A stretch of 33,061 bases of DNA from JALYYC01 sp039922495 (GCA_039922495.1 JBDTEO010000004.1:1-33061), one strand, 5' to 3'; numbered from the stretch's first letter, positions 1 to 8,516 are shown. Numbers and translations are program-made. Notes: a model not told the origin generated them from the letters alone.

Positions 1-409
<409 letters not shown>

Positions 410-513
410 TCTATCTCACTCCTCAGCGCGCCGGACCGCCGGCCGCGCAAGGGGTTGATTGCGTGATCTGCGCGATCCCTAAATGCACTTCTTCGCAGCG
501 ATCGAAGGAAAAA
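410..513 (+). other. 23S-5S internal transcribed spacer
   Basis: Roughly 104 nt separate the 23S and 5S genes. No tRNA cloverleaf is visible. The spacer should be removed during processing of the rRNA precursor; nothing else is recognisable in it. Confidence 0.7.
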
Positions 514-635
514 GACTTCGGTGACCATAGCGACGGGGAAACACCTGTTCCCATCCCGAACACAGCAGTTAAGCCCGTCTGCGCCGATGGTACTGGGCTG
601 GCAACGGTCTGGGAGAGTAGGTCATCGCCGAGGTC
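514..635 (+). rRNA. rrf: 5S ribosomal RNA
   Basis: A complete 5S rRNA of about 122 nt. The ends pair (GACUUCGG at 514-521 with CCGAGGUC at 628-635, one G-U pair). The conserved stretches CCCATCCCGAACA (near 552-564) and GTTAAGC (568-574) are present. A T-rich tract (636-648) follows immediately and probably serves as the end of the rRNA transcription unit. Confidence 0.96.
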
Positions 636-663
636 TTTTTTCTTTTTGCTTACATGGAGGGTA

Positions 664-1119
664 ATGAGCGAGCCACCGATTGGAAAAACACGCCATGCGG
701 ACCTGACGCTCGACCAGATTGCCGAGCTGCAGCCCGGCCTGGCCGATCTCATGCCCGCGGTCGCCGAGCGCTACTGGATCGCCTACTACGCCGCGCGAGG
801 GGGGAACTGGGCGCTGGCGCGCTATCAATTGCGCCACCTGGCGATGCTACTGCGCCGAGGTGCTGTCACGCGGCCGAAGCATGCCGTCAACCTGACCGAG
901 TACGAGCGCAGCAGCATCGGGCCGCTCCTCGATGCCATCCAGGTCAAGGACTTTGCCGCCTTCAAAGACGCCTATGAGCGGGCGACCGCTGTCGCCAACG
1001 ACCTGCACCGAGAGCTCGGGCATCCGGATATCATCTGGCACCTGCCGCCACAGCCGCCGGCGCAGCTCGACCTCAGCCCGCAGCCGGAGGTTGAACCGAA
1101 GCACGACGCCCGCGGTTAA
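664..1119 (+). CDS. Small helical protein of unknown function directly behind the rRNA operon
   Basis: 151 codons. The ATG at 664 is chosen because GGAGG sits just upstream (656-660) and because the longer reading frame would run back through the 5S gene. The protein is predicted soluble, rich in helix-forming residues, with many Trp/Tyr/Arg in the middle (for example ERYWIAYYAARGGNW, residues about 36-50) and a Pro-rich tail. I see no signal peptide, membrane segment or catalytic motif and cannot name a family with certainty. It starts only 28 nt after the 5S gene, so it either uses a promoter inside the rRNA or is reached by read-through. Convergent with the next gene. Confidence 0.75.
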   Translation: MSEPPIGKTRHADLTLDQIAELQPGLADLMPAVAERYWIAYYAARGGNWALARYQLRHLAMLLRRGAVTRPKHAVNLTEYERSSIGPLLDAIQVKDFAAFKDAYERATAVANDLHRELGHPDIIWHLPPQPPAQLDLSPQPEVEPKHDARG

Positions 1120-1143
1120 CGGCGCTACCCGGCGGCTACGGCG

Positions 1144-2271
1144 CTAATGGCCCGCGGTTGGGGGCACGCGCAGCAGCTCGCGACGCACCGTCAGCCGCTC
1201 CACCAGGTCGACTTTGACCCGGACGCCAAGGCCCCACCGGGTGGGCACGCTGATCGTTCCGCCGCGGGCGAGGGTGAACGGCGGATCGATGATGTCCTCC
1301 GCCCAGTAGCGCGCGCTGGCCGAGATATCGCCGGGCAAGCGGAAATTCGGCAGGGTGGCGAGTGCTACGTTGCAGGCTCGACCGATGCCGGTTTCCAGCA
1401 TGCCGCCGCACCAGACGGGTACCCCTGCGCTCCTCGCGAGATCGTGTATGCGTTTCGACTCGGCAAACCCGCCGACGCGGCCCGGCTTGATGTTGATGAC
1501 CCGACACGCTCCCAGTTGCAAGGCATGCCTGGCATCGCGCGCGTCCTCGATACTCTCATCCAGGCAGATTGGGGTGCTCAGCTGCCGCTGCAACGCCGCG
1601 TGGTCCAGGAGATCGCCGACCGACAGCGGCTGCTCCAGCATCAGCAAGCGGAACGGGTCGAGCTGCGCGAGGTGCGCCGCATCGTCGAGTTCGTAGGCGG
1701 AGTTGGCGTCCGCCATCAACGTGATCTCCGGGTATCGGTCGCGGATCGCCGCGATCACCTTGATGTCCCAGCCCGGCTCGATCTTGACCTTGATGCGGCG
1801 GTAGCCCTCGGCGAGATGCCGGCCGATCGTGTCCAACAGCTCGTCGGTGCTCGATTGAATGCCTACGCTGACCCCTGTCTCGATCCGATCCCGGGTGCCA
1901 CCCAGATAGGTGGCGAGCGGTTTCCGCGCCTCTTCGGCGAAGGCCGCCGTCAGCGCCATCTCGATGCAGGCCTTCGCCATCCGGTGTCCGCGGACTGGCA
2001 AGAAGAGCGCCTCGAGGGCGGCGACGTCGCGGAGGTCGCGGCCCAAAACGGCGGGGACGAGGTGGCCCTTGAGCATCTGCCAGGCGGTCTCGACGGTTTC
2101 ATACGAGTACCATGGCCCTTCGCCGGCCACGCACTCGCCCCAGTGAGACCGGCCGCCGATTTCGAGCCGGACCAGGAGAGGATAGCGGTCCTGCTGGACG
2201 CCGAAACTGGTTCGAAACGGCTTCAGCAGGCGCATCTGCAACACGCGCAGCTCGACCGCATCGATCTTCAT
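1144..2271 (-). CDS. menC: Enolase-superfamily o-succinylbenzoate synthase / N-succinylamino-acid racemase
   Basis: 375 aa, matching the OSBS/NSAR family of the muconate-lactonising subgroup. Visible catalytic set: the Lys pair in RIKVKIEPG (K161/K163), metal ligands D188 (MADANS), E213 (LEQPL) and D238 (LDES), and the opposite-face general base K262 (NIKPGRVGG). Such enzymes either dehydrate SHCHC to o-succinylbenzoate (menaquinone pathway), racemise N-succinyl amino acids, or do both. Its start overlaps the stop of the upstream GNAT gene by 4 bp, so the two are translationally coupled. In Geobacillus an NSAR next to a GNAT N-succinyltransferase works in D- to L-amino acid conversion. No other men gene is in the window, which favours racemase here, but sequence alone cannot separate the two activities. 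Confidence 0.9.
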   Translation of the reverse strand: MKIDAVELRVLQMRLLKPFRTSFGVQQDRYPLLVRLEIGGRSHWGECVAGEGPWYSYETVETAWQMLKGHLVPAVLGRDLRDVAALEALFLPVRGHRMAKACIEMALTAAFAEEARKPLATYLGGTRDRIETGVSVGIQSSTDELLDTIGRHLAEGYRRIKVKIEPGWDIKVIAAIRDRYPEITLMADANSAYELDDAAHLAQLDPFRLLMLEQPLSVGDLLDHAALQRQLSTPICLDESIEDARDARHALQLGACRVINIKPGRVGGFAESKRIHDLARSAGVPVWCGGMLETGIGRACNVALATLPNFRLPGDISASARYWAEDIIDPPFTLARGGTISVPTRWGLGVRVKVDLVERLTVRRELLRVPPTAGH

Positions 2272-3056
2272 CCGATCCGCTCCATGACGTAGGCGCCGGT
2301 CCGCCGAAAATCGGTCGCGGCCAGCCCGGCCAGAAGAGCCGCCTCCAGCGCGGCTCGGCTTTCCATGCGCCAGCTGAGCGCAAGGTCCATGCTGCGTTGC
2401 TTGATCGCTTGAAAATCCGCGGGCACTTCGATCAGGGCGCTGTCTCCGGGCTTCCGTCCCGGGTAGCGGACCGGTTGATCATTGTCACCGACGGACAGCA
2501 GCACGGTGGGATTCCCCGCGCGCCGGATCGGCGGCCGCTGGGTCAACCACCACTCGGCCTCGAACCGGTCCGACGGGAGTCCACGATTGAGCTCATCCTC
2601 CATCACCCCGTAGTGATCACGATCGTATATCCGGACGATGCACTGCAGCCGGTGCAGGTTGATGTACGCGTTGCGCGCCTCGAGCGGGTCGAAGGTCCAG
2701 CTGATGAGCTCGTAACCCCTGGCCCGGGCATCCAGCGCCTGCGCTTCCTTTAACCCAACTCCAATTCCCGATCCGCGATAGGCCGGCTCCACGCCCAGTT
2801 GATGCGAGCAGAGCCGAAGGCGGCCGTCGCGAACGCCGGCGAAGCCGAAGCAGAATCCAACCATCCGGCCGGATGGCAGGAACGCAGCGTGGACCAGGCC
2901 ACCATTCTGCTGCATGGTCAGCAGCAGTTCACGTGGCACCACGTTTCGCTCGGCCGCTCCCCAGATGTCGCGGCTCATCGCTTCGCAGGCGGCAAACTCT
3001 TCGGGCGATTGGACCAGCCTGATCGCCACGGCCGACAATGGTTCGCTCGGCTTCAC
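2268..3056 (-). CDS. GNAT-family N-acyltransferase (candidate N-succinyltransferase of the NSAR pathway)
   Basis: 262 aa. The acyl-CoA pyrophosphate loop is visible in VEPAYRGSGIGVGLK (residues about 89-103), preceded by the beta strand LRLCSHQLGV. It resembles the larger predicted acetyltransferases (COG3375 type) often found beside NSAR/menC genes. Start is GTG at 3056; the Shine-Dalgarno is weak. The 3' end overlaps the racemase start by 4 bp. By family precedent the likely substrate pair is succinyl-CoA and a D-amino acid, giving the N-succinyl compound that the racemase inverts; the substrate is inference. Confidence 0.85.
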   Translation of the reverse strand: MKPSEPLSAVAIRLVQSPEEFAACEAMSRDIWGAAERNVVPRELLLTMQQNGGLVHAAFLPSGRMVGFCFGFAGVRDGRLRLCSHQLGVEPAYRGSGIGVGLKEAQALDARARGYELISWTFDPLEARNAYINLHRLQCIVRIYDRDHYGVMEDELNRGLPSDRFEAEWWLTQRPPIRRAGNPTVLLSVGDNDQPVRYPGRKPGDSALIEVPADFQAIKQRSMDLALSWRMESRAALEAALLAGLAATDFRRTGAYVMERIG

Positions 3057-3119
3057 GCCGCCATGCTACCGATCGACTTTGCCCGGGCGGGCCCAACCGG
3101 CAACCTGTGCCGGCGACCG

Positions 3120-3800
3120 TTACTTACAGGTCCAGGCGCTCTGGCGGCCGGCGTTGTAGAAAACGAGCGCGCCGCGAGCCTGTGCCATCGGATCCCAGAT
3201 GTTCTGTCCCGGGAAGTTGGCGTTCCAGGTCGACGGCATGAACTGGAACAGCCCGCTGGCCCCGCTCGATCGGTTGATGGCCAGCGGATTGTAATGACTC
3301 TCACAGTTGGCGACGCGAAGCGCCCAGCTCAGCCCCGGGCTGTTGCCGAAGACGGCGTAGATCGCCGCCAGGCCGCTGCCGCCAGAACCCGGCGGGGGCA
3401 CCGGCTTGGGTGCCGGGGTCGCGGCCTGCCGAAGCGGTTTATGGGCGGCGACCGTCGGGGTCACCGGCTGAGCCGGCGTGGGCGCCGGCTGGGCCGACGC
3501 CTGGAACGCCTCGGTGAACTCCGGCGCATTCCGGCTGCGAACTGGAACGTTCCACAGCACAGAGTCCGCGTAGGGGGTCACGGTCGCCTGGCTGGTCGCG
3601 GGGCGACCGGCCAGGGCCGGCACGATCAGCGCCAGGCCGATGCCCAGAACCAGCACGTGGCACAGCTGGAGCAGCGTGGGCCGGAACCCACGTCGCGCTG
3701 ACCAGCCGAACGCCACCAGATGTTGCATCTTGTTTATAGTCGACCCCCAGATATGGGCCTGAGCCCTGGCTACGATAGCAATAATCGATATAACGTTCAA
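3120..3800 (-). CDS. Membrane-anchored lysozyme-like lytic transglycosylase
   Basis: 226 aa from TTG at 3800, which has a good Shine-Dalgarno (GGAGGGAAG, complement of about 3807-3815). An in-frame ATG at 3728 lacks one. One hydrophobic segment (residues about 43-64) acts as signal anchor. A Pro/Ala/Thr-rich linker (about 100-140) follows, then a C-terminal lysozyme-like fold with catalytic Glu in ANCESHYNP (E167), the SGASGLFQFMPSTW motif and a C-terminal FYNAGRQSAWTC. C166 and C225 could form a disulfide. Role: cleavage of peptidoglycan strands outside the membrane. It lies between the M20 peptidase and the GNAT/racemase genes on the same strand, hinting at a link to cell-wall D-amino acid turnover (inference). 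Confidence 0.85.
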   Translation of the reverse strand: MNVISIIAIVARAQAHIWGSTINKMQHLVAFGWSARRGFRPTLLQLCHVLVLGIGLALIVPALAGRPATSQATVTPYADSVLWNVPVRSRNAPEFTEAFQASAQPAPTPAQPVTPTVAAHKPLRQAATPAPKPVPPPGSGGSGLAAIYAVFGNSPGLSWALRVANCESHYNPLAINRSSGASGLFQFMPSTWNANFPGQNIWDPMAQARGALVFYNAGRQSAWTCK

Positions 3801-3952
3801 GGGCCCTTCCCTCCGTCATGTCCGAACGGCAACCCTTCTTGGTCCGAGAAGACGAGAGGAAGGCGATTGGTGACGACGCTGCGTAACGGACCGTCGCCTA
3901 AGGTACCACAGGCCGTGGGACGAAAGTCAAGCAGCTCGAGCTCGACCGCAGT

Positions 3953-5062
3953 CTAGAGCGCCTCGATCAAGCGGCGCAACAGGTCGGTCCGCTGCAGCCA
4001 GCTGTCGATCAGGAAATGCTCGGAATCGGCGTGGGCGCCCCCGCCATCGGGTCCGAGGCCGTCGAGCGTCGGAACCCCGAGCGCGGCGGTGAAGTTGCCG
4101 TCGCTGGCGCCGCCGGTGCTAGTCTCTTTGAGCGCGAAGCCCATCTCCTTTGCCAGGCGGGTCGCCAATGCCGCCAGCTGGGCAACACCCGCGCTCCGTT
4201 CCATTGGGGGGCGATCGAGGCCCCCGCTGACACGCAGCCGCGCGCCGTCGAGCTGCGGCCGGAGCGCCTGGACCGCGTGGACGACGCGGTCTGCTTCGGC
4301 CGCCTGGGTAAAGCGCACATCGATCTCGGCCCGGGCGTGAGCCGCAACCACGTTCGGTCGGGTTCCCCCGTGCACGACGCCGATGTTGATGGTGGTGCCT
4401 CTGGCCGGATCGGCCAGCGCTTTGAGTGCCAGGATCTGTCGGCCCAGCTCCTCTACCGCGCTGATCCCTTTCTCAGGCTCGACACCGGCGTGGGCCGCCC
4501 GCCCCTCGATCTCGAGGACGAAGTCGGCGATCCCCTTCCTTGCGGTCTTGACCGCGCCGCCTGAAGCGGCGGGCTCGAGCACCAGCACGGCGGTCGCGCC
4601 ATGGGCCACGTCCTCGATCAGCCCGCGGGAACTGGTGCTGCCGATCTCCTCGTCTGAGGTCGACAAGACCACCACTGGATGGCGCGGGTGACTCCCCTCC
4701 AGCGCGAAGGCCGCCTGCACGATGCCCGCCTTCATGTCGTATGTCCCCGGGCCAGTGACCCGGTTGCCATCGATCGCGAAGGGCAGCCGGGCCAGCGTCC
4801 CGACGTCCCAGACGGTGTCGTGGTGACAGAGCAGCACAATCGGGGCTCGCCCATCCCCGAGTCGCGCCTCGATGTGGTCCCCTCGGTCGGGGACGGCATG
4901 GCGGGTGACCGTCGCCCCGGCGCGCTCGGCCAGGAGCGCGCCGACCCGGTCCGCGGTGGCATCGCAACGACTCTTGTCGAGCGACGGCGATTCCGCCTCG
5001 ACCAGGCTGCGCAGCGCGCTCACCATCGCGCTCCGAGCCGAGGCGGCGGGGGACTCAGGCAT
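3953..5062 (-). CDS. M20-family metallopeptidase (glutamate carboxypeptidase / desuccinylase type)
   Basis: 369 aa zinc peptidase. Metal ligands and catalytic residues are visible: HHD motif (H80, D82), D109 in GTYDMKAG, the Glu pair E138/E139 in STSDEEIGS, E163 in VLEPA and the C-terminal His in GGAHADSEHF. The dimerisation insert lies in the middle (about 175-290). Members hydrolyse amide bonds at the C-terminal side of small acylated amino acids or peptides (N-succinyl, N-acetyl, folyl-glutamate). The ATG at 5062 has no strong Shine-Dalgarno; a small hairpin (5068-5087) sits directly upstream. Placement at the head of the transglycosylase-GNAT-racemase run makes an N-succinyl-L-amino acid desuccinylase plausible, but that is inferred from context. 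Confidence 0.88.
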   Translation of the reverse strand: MPESPAASARSAMVSALRSLVEAESPSLDKSRCDATADRVGALLAERAGATVTRHAVPDRGDHIEARLGDGRAPIVLLCHHDTVWDVGTLARLPFAIDGNRVTGPGTYDMKAGIVQAAFALEGSHPRHPVVVLSTSDEEIGSTSSRGLIEDVAHGATAVLVLEPAASGGAVKTARKGIADFVLEIEGRAAHAGVEPEKGISAVEELGRQILALKALADPARGTTINIGVVHGGTRPNVVAAHARAEIDVRFTQAAEADRVVHAVQALRPQLDGARLRVSGGLDRPPMERSAGVAQLAALATRLAKEMGFALKETSTGGASDGNFTAALGVPTLDGLGPDGGGAHADSEHFLIDSWLQRTDLLRRLIEAL

Positions 5063-5067
5063 CTATC

Positions 5068-5087
5068 CGACGGATTATGAGCCGTCG
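5068..5087 (-). other. Hairpin in the KGG-M20 intergenic gap
   Basis: Perfect 6-bp inverted repeat CGACGG/CCGTCG (5068-5073 and 5082-5087) with an 8-nt loop. It occupies most of the 32-nt gap and ends about 5 nt before the M20 start codon. It has no following T-run, so it is not a classical terminator; it could modulate translation initiation. Confidence 0.35.
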
Positions 5088-5094
5088 CGGGCGG

Positions 5095-5382
5095 TTAGTT
5101 CCGGCCTCCCTCACGTCCGATGGCCGACATGCGACCGCGGTCCTGGCTCGAGGCCTCGCCGCCCTTCCGCCCGGCGGCCCGCGCCTCCTCGGATGAAAAC
5201 TCATGGGCCGAGCCGCGCTCATGCGCCACCTTCCCGCCCTTGCTCCCAGCCTCTCGCGCTTCCTGCGGGCTGAACTCATGCGCCGAGCCCTTGGCGTGAG
5301 CCGCCTGACCGCCCTTGCTGGCGATTGCGCGCTGTTTGGCTTGATCCATGGATCCGAAGCCCCGCTTACCCGTGTCTGGCAT
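5095..5382 (-). CDS. KGG-repeat general stress protein
   Basis: 95 aa, very hydrophilic, made of repeats of the KGG motif family (ASKGGQAAH, GSKGGKVAH, GRKGGEASS), interspersed with two near-identical GSAHEFS segments. This is the stress-induced repeat seen in Bacillus GsiB and fungal Con-10, hydrophilin-like proteins linked to desiccation, starvation or oxidative stress. ATG at 5382 is preceded by AAGGAGG with 8-nt spacing (complement of about 5391-5397). It precedes the M20 gene on the same strand by 32 nt and may share its transcript. Confidence 0.88.
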   Translation of the reverse strand: MPDTGKRGFGSMDQAKQRAIASKGGQAAHAKGSAHEFSPQEAREAGSKGGKVAHERGSAHEFSSEEARAAGRKGGEASSQDRGRMSAIGREGGRN

Positions 5383-5498
5383 CGCAATCGCCTCCTTCTA
5401 TTCGGATGGAAAGCTCCTGGGGTGGTACAGGTGGCGCCGATATCAGAGTAATCGTCAAGCGTGGTCTGCTGTCAAGCGATCGAGTTGAACCGCAACGA

Positions 5499-5514
5499 AG
5501 GGCCCTTGGGCCCT
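5499..5514 (-). terminator. Possible weak terminator after the LapA-like gene
   Basis: Palindrome AGGGCCC-TT-GGGCCCT lies 21 nt downstream of the minus-strand LapA-like stop. It is followed on that strand by a mixed rather than pure T stretch. As a hairpin it would need to open central pairs to form a loop, so confidence is low. Confidence 0.3.
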
Positions 5515-5535
5515 CCGTCGCCGCCTGGATCCCGG

Positions 5536-6084
5536 TTAGTAGCCGGCCGGTTCGTCGCGACCGCTGAAGAAGGTGCGGACTCGCTCCCCCACGCTTGGTC
5601 GTGGCTGGTAGGGGTCGGCCCGCCGAGCCGTCGTCGTCGTCCCGTCCTCGCGAACCATGTCGGAACGGTTCGTATCGGCGGCGGCGGGATAGTTGCGCTG
5701 GCCAGCCTCGTTGTAGGCCGGCATCGTGTCGCGGTCATTCACCGTGGCCGCGCCGCGATCGACCCCCCGCGTCTCGCTGCGCATCCGGGCATTTTCCTCC
5801 CGAAGGCCCTGGTTCTCCTTGCGGAGATCGGCAACGGTGCTCTCGTGCGTACTGATCCGCCTGCGCAACGAGCCGGTCCTCGCTCCATGCATGGCGCCCG
5901 CATACAGCATGTAGAGGATGAAGAGCACTGCGACGGCCGCTGCGGCCACGACGACGGGCACCCAGTTGGCGACCAGATGGAAATGCAGATTGAGGAAGGT
6001 GACGTCCTGGGTCCCGGGATTTTGCGCGGCATAGACCCCGACCAGCGCGAGCGCGGCGATCAGAAGCAGTAAGAACAGAATCAT
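5536..6084 (-). CDS. LapA-like (DUF1049) two-TM membrane protein with coiled-coil tail
   Basis: 182 aa. ATG at 6084 is chosen: the AGGAGG (complement of about 6093-6098) is 8 nt upstream, while the in-frame TTG at 6090 would be only 2 nt away. Two transmembrane helices flank a short loop with the family signature AAQNPGTQDVTFLNLHF (residues about 20-36). A cytoplasmic coiled coil (about 75-105) and a low-complexity polar tail follow. In proteobacteria LapA/YciS takes part in envelope lipopolysaccharide assembly control; the role in this probably LPS-free lineage is unknown. Confidence 0.8.
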   Translation of the reverse strand: MILFLLLLIAALALVGVYAAQNPGTQDVTFLNLHFHLVANWVPVVVAAAAVAVLFILYMLYAGAMHGARTGSLRRRISTHESTVADLRKENQGLREENARMRSETRGVDRGAATVNDRDTMPAYNEAGQRNYPAAADTNRSDMVREDGTTTTARRADPYQPRPSVGERVRTFFSGRDEPAGY

Positions 6085-6138
6085 GGGCAAGCCCTCCTGA
6101 TTATTGCTGTCAACGCAAATATCACTTTACCTGACACT

Positions 6139-6696
6139 GTGCTTCGGGTCAACTGTCGTATTGTCGACAGCGTGCAAGCGGTGGATCCCGACGTCGTCGT
6201 GCGGCGCCTGGAGCCCTCCGATTGGCAGCTGTTCCGCGAGATCCGGCTCCGCGCCCTGGCCGAGTCGCCGGCGGCGTTCGGGTCGACGCTCGCGGAGGCG
6301 AGCCGTCTGGGCGAGGCGGACTGGCGCGAGCGGCTTGCCGGCCGGGCCCAGTTCATGGCGATACGGGGGCCGGACGCGCTTGGCACCGCTGCCGGGATCG
6401 CTACCGACGCGGGCGCCGAACTGATCTCGATGTGGGTCGACCCGCGGGCTCGCGGCCACGGCGTCGGCGACCGCCTGGTCGGTGCGGTCCTGGGCTGGGC
6501 GACAGGCGAGGCGCATGGCGCGGTTGCCCTCTGGGTGGCCGAGGGGAATTTACCGGCCGAGCGGCTCTACCGGCGCCATGGATTCCGGCGAACCGGTGCC
6601 GTGAAACCCATGACAGATGAGCGGCCCGATCGACGGGAGTTCGAGATGGGCCGGGTGCTCGAACCCGGGGATCGGACGCAGGTCGAGCGAGGCTAG
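6139..6696 (+). CDS. GNAT-family N-acetyltransferase
   Basis: Up to 185 aa. The typical GNAT opening VVVRRLEPSDWQLFREIRLRAL begins about residue 19, and the acetyl-CoA loop is VDPRARGHGVGDRLV (about 97-111). The C-terminal strand-helix motif is NLPAERLYRRHGFRRTG. Start is uncertain: in-frame GTG codons at 6139, 6172 and 6181 all lack a clear Shine-Dalgarno, and the domain begins just after 6181. The substrate cannot be told from sequence. Divergent from the LapA-like gene. Confidence 0.85.
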   Translation: MLRVNCRIVDSVQAVDPDVVVRRLEPSDWQLFREIRLRALAESPAAFGSTLAEASRLGEADWRERLAGRAQFMAIRGPDALGTAAGIATDAGAELISMWVDPRARGHGVGDRLVGAVLGWATGEAHGAVALWVAEGNLPAERLYRRHGFRRTGAVKPMTDERPDRREFEMGRVLEPGDRTQVERG

Positions 6697-6738
6697 AAAA
6701 AGCGCGACCAGGATGAAACCCCCCGGCATCCTGGTCGC
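6697..6738 (-). terminator. Rho-independent terminator (minus strand; possibly also ends the plus-strand GNAT gene)
   Basis: Perfect 12-bp inverted repeat (6704-6715 and 6727-6738) with an 11-nt loop. On the minus strand it is followed by GC and then five T (complement of 6697-6701), the classical layout. It would end transcripts from the LuxR-type gene, whose stop is about 150 nt upstream. On the plus strand it lies just after the GNAT stop but lacks a T-run. Confidence 0.7.
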
Positions 6739-6885
6739 CGCCGGCGTGCCCCCCGGGTCGACGATCGCCCCCACCACGGCAAGCCTACGCGGTCCGCTTC
6801 GAGCCCGCCATCCCCTGATGGGATGAAATTACGCGCTCCGTCGTTTCCGATTGGGGGACCCCAAACGGGGGACGGGGTACCCGGA

Positions 6886-7725
6886 TCAGATCAATCGGTG
6901 CCGGGAGGCCGCCGCGACCGCCTCCGCCCGGTTGCGTGCGCCAAGCCGGTTGAGGAGGCTTTCGACGTGGCTCTTGACCGTGTTTTCGCTCAGGTGCAGC
7001 CGGGTGGCGATCATGCCGTTCGAGCATCCCTCGGAGACCAGGAGCAGCACTTCCTGTTCCCGCGGTGACAGCCGGACGGTCGGAACCGGCACCGGGCCGC
7101 TGAGCAGCGAGGTCAGCACCGGGCCGGGGCTTGCCGGCGCCCCGGTCTCGAGGACCGGCTGCGTGCCGGCGAGGACGATCCGGACGAAGGCGGCCAGGAT
7201 GGCGCCCGCGATGGCCATGATCAGGCTCCAGAGCAGCACGTCCAGGCCGTTGAATGATTGGCGCATGAAGACGGCCAACGCCGCGTGCAGGGCGATCATG
7301 CCGAGGAGGAAAATCGCGACGACAAGGATTGCGCCCTCGACGCCGTCGTAGGCCACCATCCACACGATCAACAGGATGTAGGTGGCATAAATGCTGGTGC
7401 TGGCCCCCACCCCGCCAAAGGCGGTGATGACCAGGAAATAGCTGACGGTATCGAGCAGCACGAGGCCCCGTCCGATCCGCAGGACGCCCTGCTCGTCCGC
7501 GCGCGGGATCGCCAGGAGGCCCCAGGTGTTGTAGCCGGCGACCCAGAGGAGGACAAGCGCCAGGAGGATCGGCGCCTTCGGCGGGACCACAAGGGACAGG
7601 ATCGCGGCGAAGACCAACCCGGGCCAGCGGACGACCGTCCCAAGCCTGGCCAGTTGCCTGATCGACGTGGCGCTCAGCCGCGGACGCTCAAAGGCCTTGA
7701 AGCGTGGAAACGACAGCGTCGGCAT
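6886..7725 (-). CDS. Membrane-anchored LuxR-type transcriptional regulator
   Basis: 279 aa from ATG at 7725 (the in-frame GTG at 7761 lies at or upstream of the predicted transcript start). The N-terminal two thirds hold about six hydrophobic helices. The C-terminus is a GerE/LuxR helix-turn-helix: LSPREQEVLLLVSEG, then NGMIATRLHLSENTVKSHV. Seen: a polytopic membrane domain fused directly to a DNA-binding domain, with no receiver domain. Inferred: it senses a membrane or lipophilic cue and regulates while tethered. Target genes unknown; the divergent HAD gene is one candidate. Confidence 0.85.
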   Translation of the reverse strand: MPTLSFPRFKAFERPRLSATSIRQLARLGTVVRWPGLVFAAILSLVVPPKAPILLALVLLWVAGYNTWGLLAIPRADEQGVLRIGRGLVLLDTVSYFLVITAFGGVGASTSIYATYILLIVWMVAYDGVEGAILVVAIFLLGMIALHAALAVFMRQSFNGLDVLLWSLIMAIAGAILAAFVRIVLAGTQPVLETGAPASPGPVLTSLLSGPVPVPTVRLSPREQEVLLLVSEGCSNGMIATRLHLSENTVKSHVESLLNRLGARNRAEAVAAASRHRLI

Positions 7726-7763
7726 CTTCCCGAGTCCTTTGCCCGCCCCCGTGGGCCACACTC

Positions 7764-7792
7764 ATTGTACGGTCGGTCTAACAGAGCGTCCA
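7764..7792 (-). promoter_or_regulatory. Candidate sigma-70 promoter for the LuxR-type gene
   Basis: On the minus strand TGGACG (complement of 7787-7792), a 17-nt spacer and TACAAT (complement of 7764-7769) match the -35/-10 consensus 4/6 and 5/6. The predicted start of transcription (about 7757) leaves a leader of about 30 nt before the ATG at 7725. Confidence 0.45.
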
Positions 7793-7814
7793 GCCCGCCG
7801 GCTGGCCGCCTCTT

Positions 7815-8516
7815 ATGATCGCGGGGTTGATCTCCGGTGCGACGCTCCTGATCGACGGCGATGACACCCTCTGGGAAAATAACGTCTATTTCGAGGAGGC
7901 GATCGAGGCGTTCCTCGATTACCTTCGTCACTCTTCCCTGAGTCGGAGCCAGGTCCGGGCGACGCTCGACGAAATCGAGCGATTGAACAGCCGGGTGCAC
8001 GGCTACGGCGCCGCCGCGTTCGCCAGGAACCTTCGGGAAACCTACGAGCGCCTTGCCGAGCGCAGGGTGCGCAAGGACGACCTGGACTACGTGCTCATGC
8101 TCGGCCAGCGGATCCTCAAGCAGGATGTCAAATTGCTGCCCGGGGTCGCGGATACCATGGGCTACCTCGCCGGGCGTCACCGCGTGCTGCTCGTGACCAA
8201 GGGGGATCTCGAAGAGCAGCGCCTCAAGGTCGAACGATCGGGCATCGTGCAGCGGTTTGAGACGGCGGTGATCCTCCGCGAGAAGGATGCCGACGCCTAC
8301 CGCGACCTCATTCCCGCCTACCATCTCAATGCCTCGACGACCTGGATGATCGGCAACTCGCCGCGATCGGATATCAACCCGGCGCTGGCGGCCGGGATGC
8401 AGGCCGTCTTCATCCCGCACCCCGACACCTGGCGGCTCGAGCATGAGGCCGTCCCGGAGGACGACAGCCGCCTCATCGTGTTGAAGAGCTTCGCTGAGCT
8501 CCGCGCCTACTTCTGA
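7815..8516 (+). CDS. HAD-superfamily hydrolase
   Basis: 233 aa. HAD motif I is IDGDDTLW (nucleophile D14, D16). Motif II is the Thr in VLLVTKGD, motif III probably the Lys in LREKDADAY, and motif IV is GNSPRSDINPA, where the usual GD is GN. A helical cap lies between motifs I and II (about 25-100). Such enzymes are phosphatases or phosphoglycolate-phosphatase-like; substrate unknown. Overlaps convergently (10 bp) the end of the UGA-containing NHL gene. Confidence 0.87.
   Translation: MIAGLISGATLLIDGDDTLWENNVYFEEAIEAFLDYLRHSSLSRSQVRATLDEIERLNSRVHGYGAAAFARNLRETYERLAERRVRKDDLDYVLMLGQRILKQDVKLLPGVADTMGYLAGRHRVLLVTKGDLEEQRLKVERSGIVQRFETAVILREKDADAYRDLIPAYHLNASTTWMIGNSPRSDINPALAAGMQAVFIPHPDTWRLEHEAVPEDDSRLIVLKSFAELRAYF

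Noticed and set aside
1147..2292. 381-codon plus-strand open frame opposite the racemase gene
   Set aside because: Antisense shadow of a gene with intact catalytic motifs; no recognisable domain.
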